A DNA stretch of 64,000 nucleotides from UBA1783 sp033808805 (GCA_033808805.1 JAPXMY010000008.1:1-64000); one strand, 5' to 3'; numbered from the stretch's first letter, positions 1 through 8,677 are shown. Notes: generated from the sequence alone by a model not told the origin. Translations and numbers: made by a program.

Positions 1-1
1 G

Positions 2-526
2 CAGTATTCTTCTCGTTACGATAGATTTAAAGAAGGTATTACTTTACCGGCTTTTGATTTTAAAAAGGCTGGTGGATCTTTAATGGATCTGGGTGTCTAT
101 AATATTCATTTTGTCGTTGGACTATTTGGAAAACCTGACAAAGTTCACTATTTTGCCAATATTGAAAAAGGAGTTGACACTTCTGGTGTTCTGATTATGT
201 CATATCCTGCTTTTGAAGCTGTCTGTATTTCAGCTAAAGACTGTAAAGCTCCTCTTCATGTTTTAATTCAGGGAGATAAAGCCTATATTCAATCAACTGA
301 ATCAAGCAGTCAGCTGAATACTGTTATCTATAAACCTAACAAAGAAGAGGGAGTTGAATATAAACTCAACACAGAAGATGGCTACTTCTATGAGTTTGAT
401 GAATTTAAACGCCTGTTTAAAAACAAAGATCTTAAAACAGCTCAAAAACTAAATGAACATACTCTAAAAGTCAATGAGGTCTTAGAAGAAGCCTTAGCCA
501 CTGCTGGAATTGTCTTTGAAGATTAA
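2..526 (+). CDS. Gfo/Idh/MocA-family oxidoreductase, C-terminal part (5' truncated by window)
   Basis: The open frame runs in from the left edge without a start codon, so only about 174 C-terminal residues are visible. The conserved GGSLMDLGVYNIHF segment followed by LFGKP is the hallmark of the C-terminal alpha/beta domain of NAD(P)-dependent Gfo/Idh/MocA sugar or inositol dehydrogenases. The Rossmann domain lies outside the window. An internal ATG at 83 sits inside the conserved segment and has no ribosome site, so it is not the real start. The substrate cannot be told from this domain. The gene ends just before a hairpin terminator and faces cutC. The family call is firm, the specificity unknown. 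Confidence 0.85.
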   Translation, partial: QYSSRYDRFKEGITLPAFDFKKAGGSLMDLGVYNIHFVVGLFGKPDKVHYFANIEKGVDTSGVLIMSYPAFEAVCISAKDCKAPLHVLIQGDKAYIQSTESSSQLNTVIYKPNKEEGVEYKLNTEDGYFYEFDEFKRLFKNKDLKTAQKLNEHTLKVNEVLEEALATAGIVFED

Positions 527-532
527 GAGAAG

Positions 533-559
533 AAAAAAACTGGATGTCCAGTTTTTTTA
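533..559. terminator. Bidirectional rho-independent terminator
   Basis: AAAAAACTGGA and TCCAGTTTTTT form a hairpin with a two-base loop. It has an A tract on the left and a T tract on the right, so it can serve both the oxidoreductase (+) and cutC (-). It overlaps the cutC stop codon. Confidence 0.8.
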
Positions 560-1255
560 TAGCCTTTCTAACATTTTTTCTAATTGTTCAGCCTCAAAGC
601 CTGAATAGGTTCCATTATCACTGTAAGCTTTTTTACTGCTCATATGAATCTGTTTTATACCTGTCAAATCTAAAATTTCTCTAATGTTTTCTACTCTTAC
701 TCCCCCACCAGGCAGTATTTCAATTCGATCACCATATTTTTCATGAAGTTCTTTTAAAAGTGAACAGCCTTGTAGAATATCATATCCTGATTGACCATCA
801 GTAAGAATTCTATCAACCCCTGCTTCAATAAGAGCTTCAATAGACTGGCAAGGATCTTTAGCCATATCAAAGGCTTTATGGAAAATGGCTTCTTTACCAT
901 AAGATTTAATTAAGGCTGTAATTTCTTTAGTTCTAGTCATATCAATCGTGTTATCTTCATTTAAAAATCCAAACACGATTCCATCAGCGCCGTTTTCCAA
1001 AAGTATTCTTGCATCTTCCAGCATCACCTCATAGGCAGCCTGAGTGTAGACAAAACCAGCAGTTCTAGTTCTGGTCATACAAACGACAGCTGCCTCAGTT
1101 ACTTCTTTGGCTTTTTTCAAGGTGGCAACAGTAGGAGTTAAACCGCCTAATTCCATTGCGGAATTCAGCTCAATTCTATCAATTGGAAACTTTGCTGCCC
1201 CAATTACATCATCAATATTTCCACAGCATATTTCTATCTTTATATTATTTACCAC
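557..1255 (-). CDS. cutC: CutC family protein
   Basis: This 232-residue protein matches the CutC TIM-barrel family along its length. It opens with EICCGNIDDVIGA and has the family segments RIELNSAMELGGLTP, MTRTRTAGFVY and PGGGVR. CutC was named for copper homeostasis, but its biochemical role is uncertain. The start is GTG at 1255, preceded by a strong GGGGAGG ribosome site at a 7-base distance. The gene diverges from the tandem HAD gene with only 43 bases between the start codons, so their promoters are packed together. Its stop codon lies in the bidirectional terminator. Confidence 0.9.
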   Translation of the reverse strand: MVNNIKIEICCGNIDDVIGAAKFPIDRIELNSAMELGGLTPTVATLKKAKEVTEAAVVCMTRTRTAGFVYTQAAYEVMLEDARILLENGADGIVFGFLNEDNTIDMTRTKEITALIKSYGKEAIFHKAFDMAKDPCQSIEALIEAGVDRILTDGQSGYDILQGCSLLKELHEKYGDRIEILPGGGVRVENIREILDLTGIKQIHMSSKKAYSDNGTYSGFEAEQLEKMLERL

Positions 1256-1286
1256 AATTTTACCTCCCCTTCTTCCCTTTCTATTG

Positions 1287-1299
1287 TATAATACTTTTA
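1287..1299 (+). promoter_or_regulatory. -10 element directly abutting a start codon (candidate leaderless promoter)
   Basis: A perfect TATAAT (1287-1292) lies six bases before the HAD ATG at 1299. Transcription would therefore begin at or next to the A of the start codon. No purine-rich ribosome site precedes the ATG. No good -35 is visible at 16-18 bases. Confidence 0.5.
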
Positions 1300-2861
1300 T
1301 GATTAAAGGAATTATTTTTGATTACGACAAGACATTGTACTCGCATGAATTGAAATTTGTGCCTAATCTAACTTTAAAAACCTTAAGAAAACTTAAGGAA
1401 AAGGGCATCAAATTAGCATTATGTACTTCAAGAGAACAATTCGAACTAAAAGATTTAGACCAGGATTGTGTAGAAATGATGGATTTAATTATTTCGGGTA
1501 ATGGTTCAACCATCATTAAAGACAATAAGGTCATTGAGAAAAACATTATTTCTTTTGCTACCGTTAAAACTGTTGTTGATTATTTAAATGAAAATAACAT
1601 TCCCTACCACTATTCCAATACTGAAGGAAAAGTTCATTTTTTCAACAGATTTCCTGAAGGATTGTTGGTAGATTTTTATCGTGGGAATCTATCAGAGTTT
1701 AATTTTAAAGAATATGAAGATGAACAACTTTTAAATATTCTGGCTTACTTCCCTTCAGAAAAGCAACTAGAGGAAATTGAAGCACTTTCTTCTGATGCCT
1801 CAATAACCCATTTGTATTGTGGACCACAGTTAGCTAAAAAGGGTGTTGATAAAGGTTATGGAGCTAGATTATTTATGGAGATGTTTAATCTTACTAAAGA
1901 AGAAACAATCTCTGTTGGTGATGCTGCCTCTGATATTCCAATGTTTAAAGAAACAGGTATTTCAATTTCGACCATTGATTCAAGTGAAGAAGTTAAATTT
2001 GCCAGCACTCATATCATGCCATTAACTATCGAAGAAGGTGGTCTTAACAGGCTGTTAATCAAACTGGGAGTTATTGAAAAAGAGCCTTATGATATTAAAA
2101 TATTTTTCCTGGATGTCGATAATACCATTTTTGATCATTCAATCAGGGAGGTAAGAGACACTACTTTGGAAGCCTTAAAACAGCTTAAGCAGAAAGGCTA
2201 TATTCTATTTGTAAATTCTGGAAGATCTTATGATGAAATACAGGGAATTTCTAAAGAAGTTCTTGATCTGATGGATGGGATGATTTTATCTAATGGTGCC
2301 AATTACATAATCGATGGAAAACACTACTTTAAACCAATTGATTTAGAAGCATCCAAGCCTTTAACTGATTTTTTCAAAAAGAAAGGTATGTTTTTCCGCT
2401 ATGTCACAATCGGCAACAAAACCTACCACAGTAAACAGCATGAAAGAGCAGAAAGACTTAAAGTATATTACCAGATGACATTTCCGATAAAAGAATATGA
2501 AGAAGAACAGCTGATTCAATTTGTTTTCTATAACAATGATGAATCACTGGAAAATGAGATAGCTTCTCTATCTAAAGATATCCAGAGAACTAGAATATCA
2601 AGCGGTAATGAAGTGGCACGAAAAGGAGTCACTAAAGCTACTACGATGCTGAAGGTAACTGAAATTCTAGGTTTAAAACCAGAAAACATCTGTGCTTTTG
2701 GTGATAGTAACAATGATACCGAAATGTTAAAGGCCGCTCGACTTTCAGTTGCGATGGGTAATGGCTGTTTCAACTGCAAGAAAGCAGCAACCTTTATTTG
2801 CCCAGATATCAAAGAAGATGGTTTTGCCAGGGCTTTAAAGCATTTCAAATTTATTGATTAA
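1299..2861 (+). CDS. Tandem HAD-superfamily (Cof-like) hydrolase, two fused phosphatase domains
   Basis: This 520-residue cytoplasmic protein is made of two complete HAD hydrolase domains. Domain 1 begins MIKGIIFDYDKT (nucleophile D8, acid D10) and ends with GDAASD near 207-212. Domain 2 begins LDVDNT near 271-276 and ends with GDSNND near 468. Both have the long cap of the Cof/IIB type, which acts on small phosphorylated metabolites. The usual third-position Gly of DxDGT is Lys in domain 1 and Asn in domain 2. The open frame extends back to 1107, but that part is antisense to cutC. The ATG at 1299 starts at the first beta strand of the fold. There is no Shine-Dalgarno and the -10 abuts the ATG. 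Substrate unknown. Confidence 0.85.
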   Translation: MIKGIIFDYDKTLYSHELKFVPNLTLKTLRKLKEKGIKLALCTSREQFELKDLDQDCVEMMDLIISGNGSTIIKDNKVIEKNIISFATVKTVVDYLNENNIPYHYSNTEGKVHFFNRFPEGLLVDFYRGNLSEFNFKEYEDEQLLNILAYFPSEKQLEEIEALSSDASITHLYCGPQLAKKGVDKGYGARLFMEMFNLTKEETISVGDAASDIPMFKETGISISTIDSSEEVKFASTHIMPLTIEEGGLNRLLIKLGVIEKEPYDIKIFFLDVDNTIFDHSIREVRDTTLEALKQLKQKGYILFVNSGRSYDEIQGISKEVLDLMDGMILSNGANYIIDGKHYFKPIDLEASKPLTDFFKKKGMFFRYVTIGNKTYHSKQHERAERLKVYYQMTFPIKEYEEEQLIQFVFYNNDESLENEIASLSKDIQRTRISSGNEVARKGVTKATTMLKVTEILGLKPENICAFGDSNNDTEMLKAARLSVAMGNGCFNCKKAATFICPDIKEDGFARALKHFKFID

Positions 2862-2885
2862 TAAAAGAAGCAATGACAGAATAAA

Positions 2886-2920
2886 AGAAGGTTGAAGTTT
2901 TACAACATCAACCTTTTTTA
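2886..2920 (+). terminator. Rho-independent terminator after the HAD gene
   Basis: AAGGTTGA (2888-2895) pairs with TCAACCTT (2908-2915) and is followed by a T run. It abuts the stop codon of the convergent gene. Confidence 0.75.
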
Positions 2921-3571
2921 TTACTGCCATGTATCTATATAACGCCAATCATACTCTATCAGTTTTCGATACAGGTATCTATCTTGGTCTTTATGAAATC
3001 TGCCGGCAAGGGAGGCATATTTGAATCCGTATTCTATTAAACCTTTTTCTTTTAAAGATTCCATTACAGCAAATAACTGTGGAGTATATTCCAGTATACA
3101 GGTAATTCCATTATACCTGCACTCTTTAAATCTTTCCACATCACCTTCGTAGTCTGGATATTCATATACATCTCCAGATTCCCAGACCTTTACCTGTATA
3201 ACCTCATAAACCGGTAAAGCTATTTTTAATAATAAATCTAAAACGTATTTTAATTCTTCTTCTGTTTTTAATATTTTATCAGTAAATTTTATTAAACAAT
3301 AAACTTCTACTCTTAAATAATTATCTAAAAACTGCAGCAGGGCCTTTTCATTCAATTTTAAGGTTGGTATTTTTTCTACATTCTTTAAAAAATTAAAGTC
3401 CACATAAAATATGCCATCATTTTTCCAGTTAAATTCAACAGTTGACAGTGGAGTTTCAAATTTCTTGGTTTTGACATTTTTTAAATGGTAAACAAAAAAA
3501 TCCAAAAAGTTACTTTTGTCTAAGTGGGCATAAAGGTAATCTTTAGCAATCTTATATTTTTTTACACTCAT
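2921..3571 (-). CDS. Hypothetical protein (216 aa)
   Basis: I do not recognise this protein. It is 216 residues, rich in Lys, Glu, Tyr and Phe, with no signal peptide or membrane segment, so probably cytosolic. It mixes predicted helices with aromatic-rich strands (for example KVWESGDVYEYPDYEGD in the middle). It starts six bases after the stop of the membrane-anchored gene 3578-4390. It lacks a clear ribosome site of its own, which suggests translational coupling in a two-gene operon. Confidence 0.6.
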   Translation of the reverse strand: MSVKKYKIAKDYLYAHLDKSNFLDFFVYHLKNVKTKKFETPLSTVEFNWKNDGIFYVDFNFLKNVEKIPTLKLNEKALLQFLDNYLRVEVYCLIKFTDKILKTEEELKYVLDLLLKIALPVYEVIQVKVWESGDVYEYPDYEGDVERFKECRYNGITCILEYTPQLFAVMESLKEKGLIEYGFKYASLAGRFHKDQDRYLYRKLIEYDWRYIDTWQ

Positions 3572-3577
3572 TTTATT

Positions 3578-4390
3578 TTATTCACTGTTGGTATTTATGA
3601 TTACAGAAACTTTAGATTCATCATCTATACTTATACCTTTTGCTGGTTCAATTAGAAGATGCCACTGAGCCATATCACAGGTACCTATTTCAGGAATTGT
3701 TCTTTCTATATTGATCGTTAAGCTTCCATCATCAAGATAAGTAAGACTTTTTACTTCATGGCGATTAGAACCACTTCCCTCTTCAAGCAACACTATTATA
3801 AGAATCTGATTATTAAAATAATTATCATCATATTTTTTACAGGCACTATTAAATCCCGATGTACTGTCAAGATTATATTTTTCTTTGTTCTGCTGATAAT
3901 ATTCATTGAGTTCATTGGCTGAACGAATTATTTTAATAACTGGATAAATGGCATCCTCATGATAGCCATCAGTTCTTATATATTGAACACTGAATTCAGT
4001 ACCATCATCTACATCTTCAGAATTTGGCTCAAAGCCCACAACATCATCATCTGGCTTATAGCTTCCAGCATTTTTTTCTAAACGAATAGCAAAAAATCCA
4101 TCTGTTGTCATAGGATATGTTTCCATTATCGGACCATGAACTACCAGAATTTCATCTCCATTTGAATAGCTTTTGAAAAGTTTGTTCTCTTTAGTAGTAT
4201 CAACGACAATCACAGCTACATTATTTTCATTTATCAGGTAAGTTCCTCTATCTGTAAAATAAATTTTGCCAATAGTAAAACTGTAGCCTTTAACCATAAT
4301 AATTCCAATGATTGCTATTGCGACCACAAAACTAAAGACAAAAAACCTGGTAAATAAACCCACAGGTGAATTCACTTTTCTTTTTTCCAT
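3578..4390 (-). CDS. Membrane-anchored hypothetical protein with PrcB-like C-terminal region
   Basis: This 270-residue protein has a short basic N-terminus, one hydrophobic helix at about residues 13-30 (FFVFSFVVAIAIIGIIMV) and an extracytoplasmic remainder. The segment LIIVLLEEGSGSNRHEV, with a preceding SANELNEYYQQN stretch and following TCDMAQWH, resembles a domain of exported hypothetical proteins in clostridia that I associate with PrcB_C. That match is from memory and moderate. The ribosome site is GAAGGTG. It is the first gene of a likely two-gene operon with 2921-3571. Function is unknown, and a surface or envelope role is inferred only from topology. Confidence 0.6.
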   Translation of the reverse strand: MEKRKVNSPVGLFTRFFVFSFVVAIAIIGIIMVKGYSFTIGKIYFTDRGTYLINENNVAVIVVDTTKENKLFKSYSNGDEILVVHGPIMETYPMTTDGFFAIRLEKNAGSYKPDDDVVGFEPNSEDVDDGTEFSVQYIRTDGYHEDAIYPVIKIIRSANELNEYYQQNKEKYNLDSTSGFNSACKKYDDNYFNNQILIIVLLEEGSGSNRHEVKSLTYLDDGSLTINIERTIPEIGTCDMAQWHLLIEPAKGISIDDESKVSVIINTNSE

Positions 4391-4491
4391 AATGACACCT
4401 TCTCTTTTTTATATAACTCTATTTATTTCAGTGACCATCATTCATTACAGCTGCTTTATTTTTTTAGAAACTTTTAATGACTATTTCAATT

Positions 4492-5394
4492 TCACTGATC
4501 TTTTTTATCTATTCTTATTGAATCTAAGTCGTAATTATATTCTTCTAGAAGTTTTGTTCTATATCCTTCAAATCTTTCAAGAGTTTCTTTTGTGACCACC
4601 GGATAATTTGGATTCATTTCTTCCAATGTTTTTACAACTATTTCCGATACCACATATCTCATGTACCACTTTCTATCAGCAGGAACCACATACCAGGGAC
4701 ATTCTTTAGTTGAAGTAGCATTTATGGCATCTTCAAAAGCTTGCTGGTAATCATCCCAATACACTCTTTCTTCAAAATCACTATCCGAGAATTTCCAATT
4801 TTTTTCTGGTTCTTCAATTCTTGACAAAAATCTTTCAGCCTGCTCTTTTTTAGAGACGTTTAAGAAAATCTTAATAATTCTGACACTGTTGTTATAAAGA
4901 TATTTTTCAAAACTTCTTATATCTTCATACCTGTTTTCAATAATAGTATCTTCATTTATTCTAGCTGCCTTATTTTGATATTTATAAAGTTCTTTTACTT
5001 TTCCGATTAAAACATCCTCATAATGGCTTCTATTAAATATTGCTATTTCGCCTTTTTCAGGAACGGCTTTATGCACTCTCCACAAATAGTCATGTGCAAG
5101 TTCGGTAGCGCTGGGAGCTTTAAAAGGTTTTTCATAAACACCTTGAGGAGCCAGCACTTTTAAAACCTCTCTTATTGTTCCATCTTTACCAGCAGCATCC
5201 ATTGCTTGAAATACAATTATCAGTCCTTCTTTTTTCTCGGCATATAATTTCTGCTGATATTCATATATTTTATCAATATTTGCTTTGGTCAGTTTCAGTG
5301 CTTTTTTCTTATCTTCACATAAGTGGTTATCATCAGTTTTATGATTCATTAACTTAAAGCTGTTTAAAGAATCTATTTTATAATTATCAATCAT
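4492..5394 (-). CDS. Polyphosphate kinase 2 family protein (PPK2)
   Basis: This 300-residue cytoplasmic enzyme transfers phosphate between polyphosphate and nucleotides. Walker A is MDAAGKDG at residues 65-72. The segment FNRSHYEDVL near 120-129 carries the conserved Asn-Arg-Ser and Asp of PPK2, and a late DRKWYMRY segment is also typical. The length fits a single-domain PPK2. I start at ATG 5394 because GAGAGG lies six bases upstream. An alternative in-frame start at 5433 has no good site. Whether it prefers AMP, ADP or GDP cannot be read from the sequence. Confidence 0.88.
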   Translation of the reverse strand: MIDNYKIDSLNSFKLMNHKTDDNHLCEDKKKALKLTKANIDKIYEYQQKLYAEKKEGLIIVFQAMDAAGKDGTIREVLKVLAPQGVYEKPFKAPSATELAHDYLWRVHKAVPEKGEIAIFNRSHYEDVLIGKVKELYKYQNKAARINEDTIIENRYEDIRSFEKYLYNNSVRIIKIFLNVSKKEQAERFLSRIEEPEKNWKFSDSDFEERVYWDDYQQAFEDAINATSTKECPWYVVPADRKWYMRYVVSEIVVKTLEEMNPNYPVVTKETLERFEGYRTKLLEEYNYDLDSIRIDKKDQ

Positions 5395-5684
5395 CTTAAT
5401 CCTCTCTTTTCTAAATAATCTTTTATCTACCAATTGTTATAGCAGCATATTGGATTATTATTTAATTTTAACAATCATTACAACATTCATAAAGAAAGTA
5501 AAACGAAAGATAGATTGCTTTTTTTGCTTATCTATCCCCATCTTTTGACAAAAATATGATAACATTATCCACAAAAATACACAATGATATTGCCCAAACA
5601 ATTTATGACAAAAAATTAATTATAAAGACGTTTTCCAACGCACTAAAAAGAGTGCTTGAAAGAAAAATGTATCAGGTGTGGTAT
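5395..5684. other. Intergenic region with candidate ppk2 promoter and one DnaA-box-like word
   Basis: On the minus strand, TTGTAA (5478-5483) and TAATAA (5455-5460) are separated by 17 bases and could drive the PPK2 gene. An inverted repeat GATAGAT/ATCTATC (5509-5515, 5530-5536) flanks a T-rich loop without terminator features. A lone perfect TTATCCACA occurs at 5565-5573. No gene is evident. Confidence 0.4.
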
Positions 5685-6935
5685 TTATTTTTTCTTCTTA
5701 AATGTTTCCAAAAGTGGCAATAGCAAAGCAGCCACAGTACCTCCAGAAAAACCATTATTATAAAGATTCATCCAACCATGTAAATACGCAAGGTTTCCTA
5801 CCAATGAAGCATGTAAAACCCCGGCTATTATTCCAGCTGGTACACCATAATAACCTGCTATAGGTGAAAGCGTTGTTGAAAATAAGGCATTAATCATGCA
5901 TACAGTATCAGACATGGAACGTCCTGCAAAAGTATAGGTTAAAACAACCCCGATAACTATAGGAGTAGCATTAAATATATGTTTGGATAAAGAAGAAAAT
6001 CCAACTACGGTTAATATCGCTCCTGTTACCAGTCCATTTAATGGAGCTTTAAACAACAAGGCAAAAGTTGTAGCGCTTATTCCCATTACTCCCATATTTA
6101 CCAAAGCAGAATAAAATCCTTCAAGAATGACATAGTCAGTTTTTGGTTCACCTAAATAAGTCAAAACCTTAGCATATTCTTTAAGAGACTTCTTTCCATT
6201 GATATATCCTATTACAAACATTGTTGAAAAATAGATAAAAAGAAATATGGCCACTCTTATATCTGTTTTATCAGTAATATACCTTACTGCAGAATGGTCA
6301 TAGCCTGCCAGACGGAAAAAAGACATGAACAGCATTCCTATAATGCCAGAAGTAAAACCACCATTGTAGATATTGAACCCCTTATGAAAACCAGAAAAAC
6401 TTCTGGATAAAGGTGGTAACATTACCCCAACAATCAAGCCGATAATATTAGCCAGGACAATAGCCACAGCAGGCTGTAAGTTCATACCAAAACTAACCTG
6501 ACTTACTAAAGGAGCTAAAGAAGTCCCAAAATTTGCAATCGTAACACATTCAGAAAACTTCTCTTTCTTAATAAGACTATACAGATAGACACCCAAATAT
6601 ATGCTGGTAACATTATAGATATTCTTACCAAAAATAGAAAACCCGGCAACAATAAAAACAGATGCTATCAAGATACCACTCATCTCAGCCCTACTTTTTT
6701 CAGCGATGAAAATCGCCAGAAACATCAGTAGACCACTGTTGATAAAGGCGGTTGCAATACTGCTGATATAAAAATAATCCGTAAACAAATAGCATGGAGA
6801 AATAACTAAAATCCATAGTTGTTTAATCGACTCTAAAAAAGGCCCCATTAAAAAACCTGCAGATAGCATTAATATCGAAAATAAGTATAGAATTCTAAAT
6901 TGATTTTTTTGAGAATTAATATTTTTGTTCATCAT
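5685..6935 (-). CDS. DUF1576 family multi-spanning membrane protein
   Basis: This 416-residue integral membrane protein has about ten or more hydrophobic segments. It shows an internal duplication: GFNIYNGGFTSGIIG near the middle is echoed by GWMNLYNNGFSGGTVAALL at the C-terminus. The repeated Asn-rich re-entrant motif and overall pattern fit DUF1576, an uncharacterised family with transporter-like architecture. AGGG lies 8 bases before the first of two adjacent ATGs, so the exact start (6935 or 6932) is uncertain. It is monocistronic between PPK2 and tRNA-Trp. Substrate unknown. Confidence 0.75.
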   Translation of the reverse strand: MMNKNINSQKNQFRILYLFSILMLSAGFLMGPFLESIKQLWILVISPCYLFTDYFYISSIATAFINSGLLMFLAIFIAEKSRAEMSGILIASVFIVAGFSIFGKNIYNVTSIYLGVYLYSLIKKEKFSECVTIANFGTSLAPLVSQVSFGMNLQPAVAIVLANIIGLIVGVMLPPLSRSFSGFHKGFNIYNGGFTSGIIGMLFMSFFRLAGYDHSAVRYITDKTDIRVAIFLFIYFSTMFVIGYINGKKSLKEYAKVLTYLGEPKTDYVILEGFYSALVNMGVMGISATTFALLFKAPLNGLVTGAILTVVGFSSLSKHIFNATPIVIGVVLTYTFAGRSMSDTVCMINALFSTTLSPIAGYYGVPAGIIAGVLHASLVGNLAYLHGWMNLYNNGFSGGTVAALLLPLLETFKKKK

Positions 6936-7053
6936 AGTCTTTTCCCTATTTTTCTATTATATCAAAATCATTTTATCATAAATCTTATGAGATTTTTATA
7001 TACCACTATCTTTAAAATATTTACTTTTTAATAAACTTAAAATCATTAGTCAT

Positions 7054-7075
7054 AAAAAAAGCTCCTCAAGAGCGT
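7054..7075 (-). terminator. Terminator downstream of tRNA-Trp
   Basis: On the minus strand GCTC pairs with GAGC around a short loop (7061-7073), followed by a seven-T tract. It lies about 40 bases downstream of the tRNA 3' end. Confidence 0.65.
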
Positions 7076-7113
7076 ATTTTACAATTTATTTAATAAACCT
7101 GAAAATCTAATAA

Positions 7114-7187
7114 TGGCAGGGGTGGCAGGAATTGAACCCGCATCCACGGTTTTGGAGACCGTTGTACTGCCATTGTACGACACCCCT
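7114..7187 (-). tRNA. tRNA-Trp (CCA anticodon)
   Basis: A full 74-base cloverleaf is present with an encoded 3' CCA. The acceptor arm pairs AGGGGTG with CACCCCT. The anticodon loop CTCCAAA is closed by ACGGT/ACCGT and gives anticodon CCA. The T-loop is GGTTCAATTCC. It stands alone between the DUF1576 gene and the divergent MazG-like gene. Confidence 0.95.
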
Positions 7188-7217
7188 ATTTGTGCTTATT
7201 TATGATAGCATACTAAA

Positions 7218-7246
7218 TTGTTTCAAGCAAGATGAAATGTTATAAT
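7218..7246 (+). promoter_or_regulatory. Promoter of the MazG-like gene
   Basis: TTGTTT (7218-7223) is followed after 17 bases by TATAAT (7241-7246). A TGT just before makes it an extended -10. It is correctly placed 19 bases before the start codon. Confidence 0.75.
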
Positions 7247-7264
7247 ATTTTAGCGAGGTGTCCT

Positions 7265-7582
7265 ATGAAAAAGTTATTAGAATTCATTAAAGACTTTAAC
7301 GACCAGCGTGATTGGAACCAGTTTCATACTCCCAACAATCTGGCCAAGTCTATTGTTCTGGAAGCCAATGAGCTATTAGAATACTTTCAGTTTAATCCTG
7401 AAGTGGAAAATGTTGAAAAGATTCAAGAAGAACTGGCTGATGTTTTAGCGTATTGTTTTGATATGTGTATTCAGCTTGATTTAGATCCAATTGATATTGT
7501 CTACAAGAAATATGAAAAGAATGCTAAGAAATATCCAGTAGAAAAAGTTAAAGGTTCTTCTAAAAAATATGATGAATATTAA
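7265..7582 (+). CDS. MazG-like nucleotide pyrophosphohydrolase
   Basis: This small all-helical protein of 105 residues shows the MazG metal-binding signature: EANELLEYF followed by EELADVLAYCFD. These are the paired ExxE and ExxD motifs that coordinate Mg2+. Enzymes of this type (RS21-C6/dCTPase-like) hydrolyse non-canonical or excess NTPs and dNTPs to the monophosphate and pyrophosphate. I start at ATG 7265 because GAGGTG is just upstream. The longer in-frame start at 7232 would lie upstream of the promoter -10. The substrate nucleotide is not predictable. Confidence 0.85.
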   Translation: MKKLLEFIKDFNDQRDWNQFHTPNNLAKSIVLEANELLEYFQFNPEVENVEKIQEELADVLAYCFDMCIQLDLDPIDIVYKKYEKNAKKYPVEKVKGSSKKYDEY

Positions 7583-7610
7583 AAAAATAACTAGTCAATC
7601 GACTAGTTAT
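7581..7610 (-). terminator. Terminator of the hypothetical gene at 7607-8212
   Basis: A perfect 10-base inverted repeat ATAACTAGTC/GACTAGTTAT (7587-7596, 7601-7610) is followed on the minus strand by seven Ts. It overlaps that gene's stop codon. It also sits right after the MazG-like stop but lacks a T tail on the plus strand. Confidence 0.75.
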
Positions 7611-8212
7611 CTGTTTATTACAGCTGGCTGATTCATCTCAAAAGGTTCACCCTGCACTTCAAATGTAGCATATCCATCAGCATTATATCCTGTCATGATA
7701 AATGGATATTGAGCCCACGAAGAATCAAAACCCTTATAATAGAAGCATTGATTTTCAAAGATTAATTCATAAGTTATTTTATTATTTTCATCTTTGAAAA
7801 AGGTAATTTCAATACTTACTGTATTTTCATCTTCCGTAGCTCCAAACAAATAACAGGTCTGAGAGGCATCTGAAGTCACAGTGTATGAAATGGTATCACA
7901 AGGCATATATACTGAACTTGTTGCTTCACAGAAGAAATTGGCAATAAAATCTGGTTTGCTGCAATCCAGTGTTCCAAAGTGCAACTCACCACCAACACCA
8001 TTTTTACTCTTGGTAAAGTATAGTAAAGTGTCTTTATCAATCTTTACCTTGTGTACCAGGGCATAATATCTTGCTTCATCAGCTCTTTCAAGCTCATCTA
8101 AAAATCCTTTTGGATAAGGATACAGATAATCATAGGCAACAATCATTACAGCTCCATAACTTAAGGCAAACAGAGCGATTATAAGGACTGATTTAATCAA
8201 AAACTTTTTCAT
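7607..8212 (-). CDS. Exported or membrane-anchored hypothetical protein
   Basis: This 201-residue protein has a basic start (MKKFLIK) and a hydrophobic stretch to about residue 26, so it is secreted or N-anchored. The rest looks beta-rich and contains several Cys (Cys-Ser-Lys-Pro, FFCEAT, MPCDT, TCYLF, NQCFY). I recognise no family. The start is supported by GGAGG seven bases upstream. It is divergent from the small gene at 8321. Confidence 0.65.
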   Translation of the reverse strand: MKKFLIKSVLIIALFALSYGAVMIVAYDYLYPYPKGFLDELERADEARYYALVHKVKIDKDTLLYFTKSKNGVGGELHFGTLDCSKPDFIANFFCEATSSVYMPCDTISYTVTSDASQTCYLFGATEDENTVSIEITFFKDENNKITYELIFENQCFYYKGFDSSWAQYPFIMTGYNADGYATFEVQGEPFEMNQPAVINR

Positions 8213-8256
8213 ACGAATTCCTCCGCTTTATAAATTATAATCTTTTTATCAGTTTA

Positions 8257-8285
8257 TTACAACTTTATAAAATATATAGTATAAT
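8257..8285 (+). promoter_or_regulatory. Promoter of the 8321-10009 operon
   Basis: TTACAA (8257-8262), a 17-base spacer and TATAAT (8280-8285), about 35 bases before the first ATG. Confidence 0.7.
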
Positions 8286-8320
8286 GATATTCACTATTGT
8301 TAAAGAAGGAGGGACTGATT

Positions 8321-8665
8321 ATGGTAATTCCAAAACAATTTGAAGGTTTACAGGATTTGGAAGCAATGCTGTTAACCAGTATTTTAGGAACTTTTATGGC
8401 TTTAAGTGAGGATCTTATTTCTTATCAGCAGGCAGAAAGTTATTGGCTTAGTGAGTTAACAGCTGACCTGTTTGAAGAAATGAATTTATCTGAGGAAATC
8501 GTAACTATCCTGCATGAAGGAATAAAACTGAAAGAACTGATGGAATTTGGTAGCATTTATTATGAAACGATTGACAAACTGATCTATGATTGTAAAGCGC
8601 TGATTTCCAGCTACTACACCGAATATCAACAGGAACAATCAACATTTTCTTCGCTTTTAAACTAG
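8321..8665 (+). CDS. Small helical protein, DUF3969-like
   Basis: This 114-residue acidic, mostly helical protein has no membrane segment. The pattern of an N-terminal helix ending ALSEDLISYQQAESYWLS, then LSEEIVTILHEGIKL, recalls DUF3969, small proteins in which an EAE-L helix is followed by an I-x-x-x-IHxGxEL stretch. That link is from memory and tentative. The start at 8321 has AAGGAGGG seven bases upstream. An in-frame ATG at 8297 is less well placed. It shares a promoter with pepV 12 bases downstream, but nothing shows a functional link to the peptidase. Confidence 0.6.
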   Translation: MVIPKQFEGLQDLEAMLLTSILGTFMALSEDLISYQQAESYWLSELTADLFEEMNLSEEIVTILHEGIKLKELMEFGSIYYETIDKLIYDCKALISSYYTEYQQEQSTFSSLLN

Positions 8666-8677
8666 AAAGGACCAACT

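Noticed and set aside
1107..1298. N-terminal extension of the HAD frame
   Set aside because: It is antisense to cutC and precedes the -10; the recognisable fold begins at 1299.
5565..5573. Perfect DnaA box TTATCCACA
   Set aside because: Only one copy is seen and no dnaA, dnaN or other origin genes are near, so it is not called an origin.
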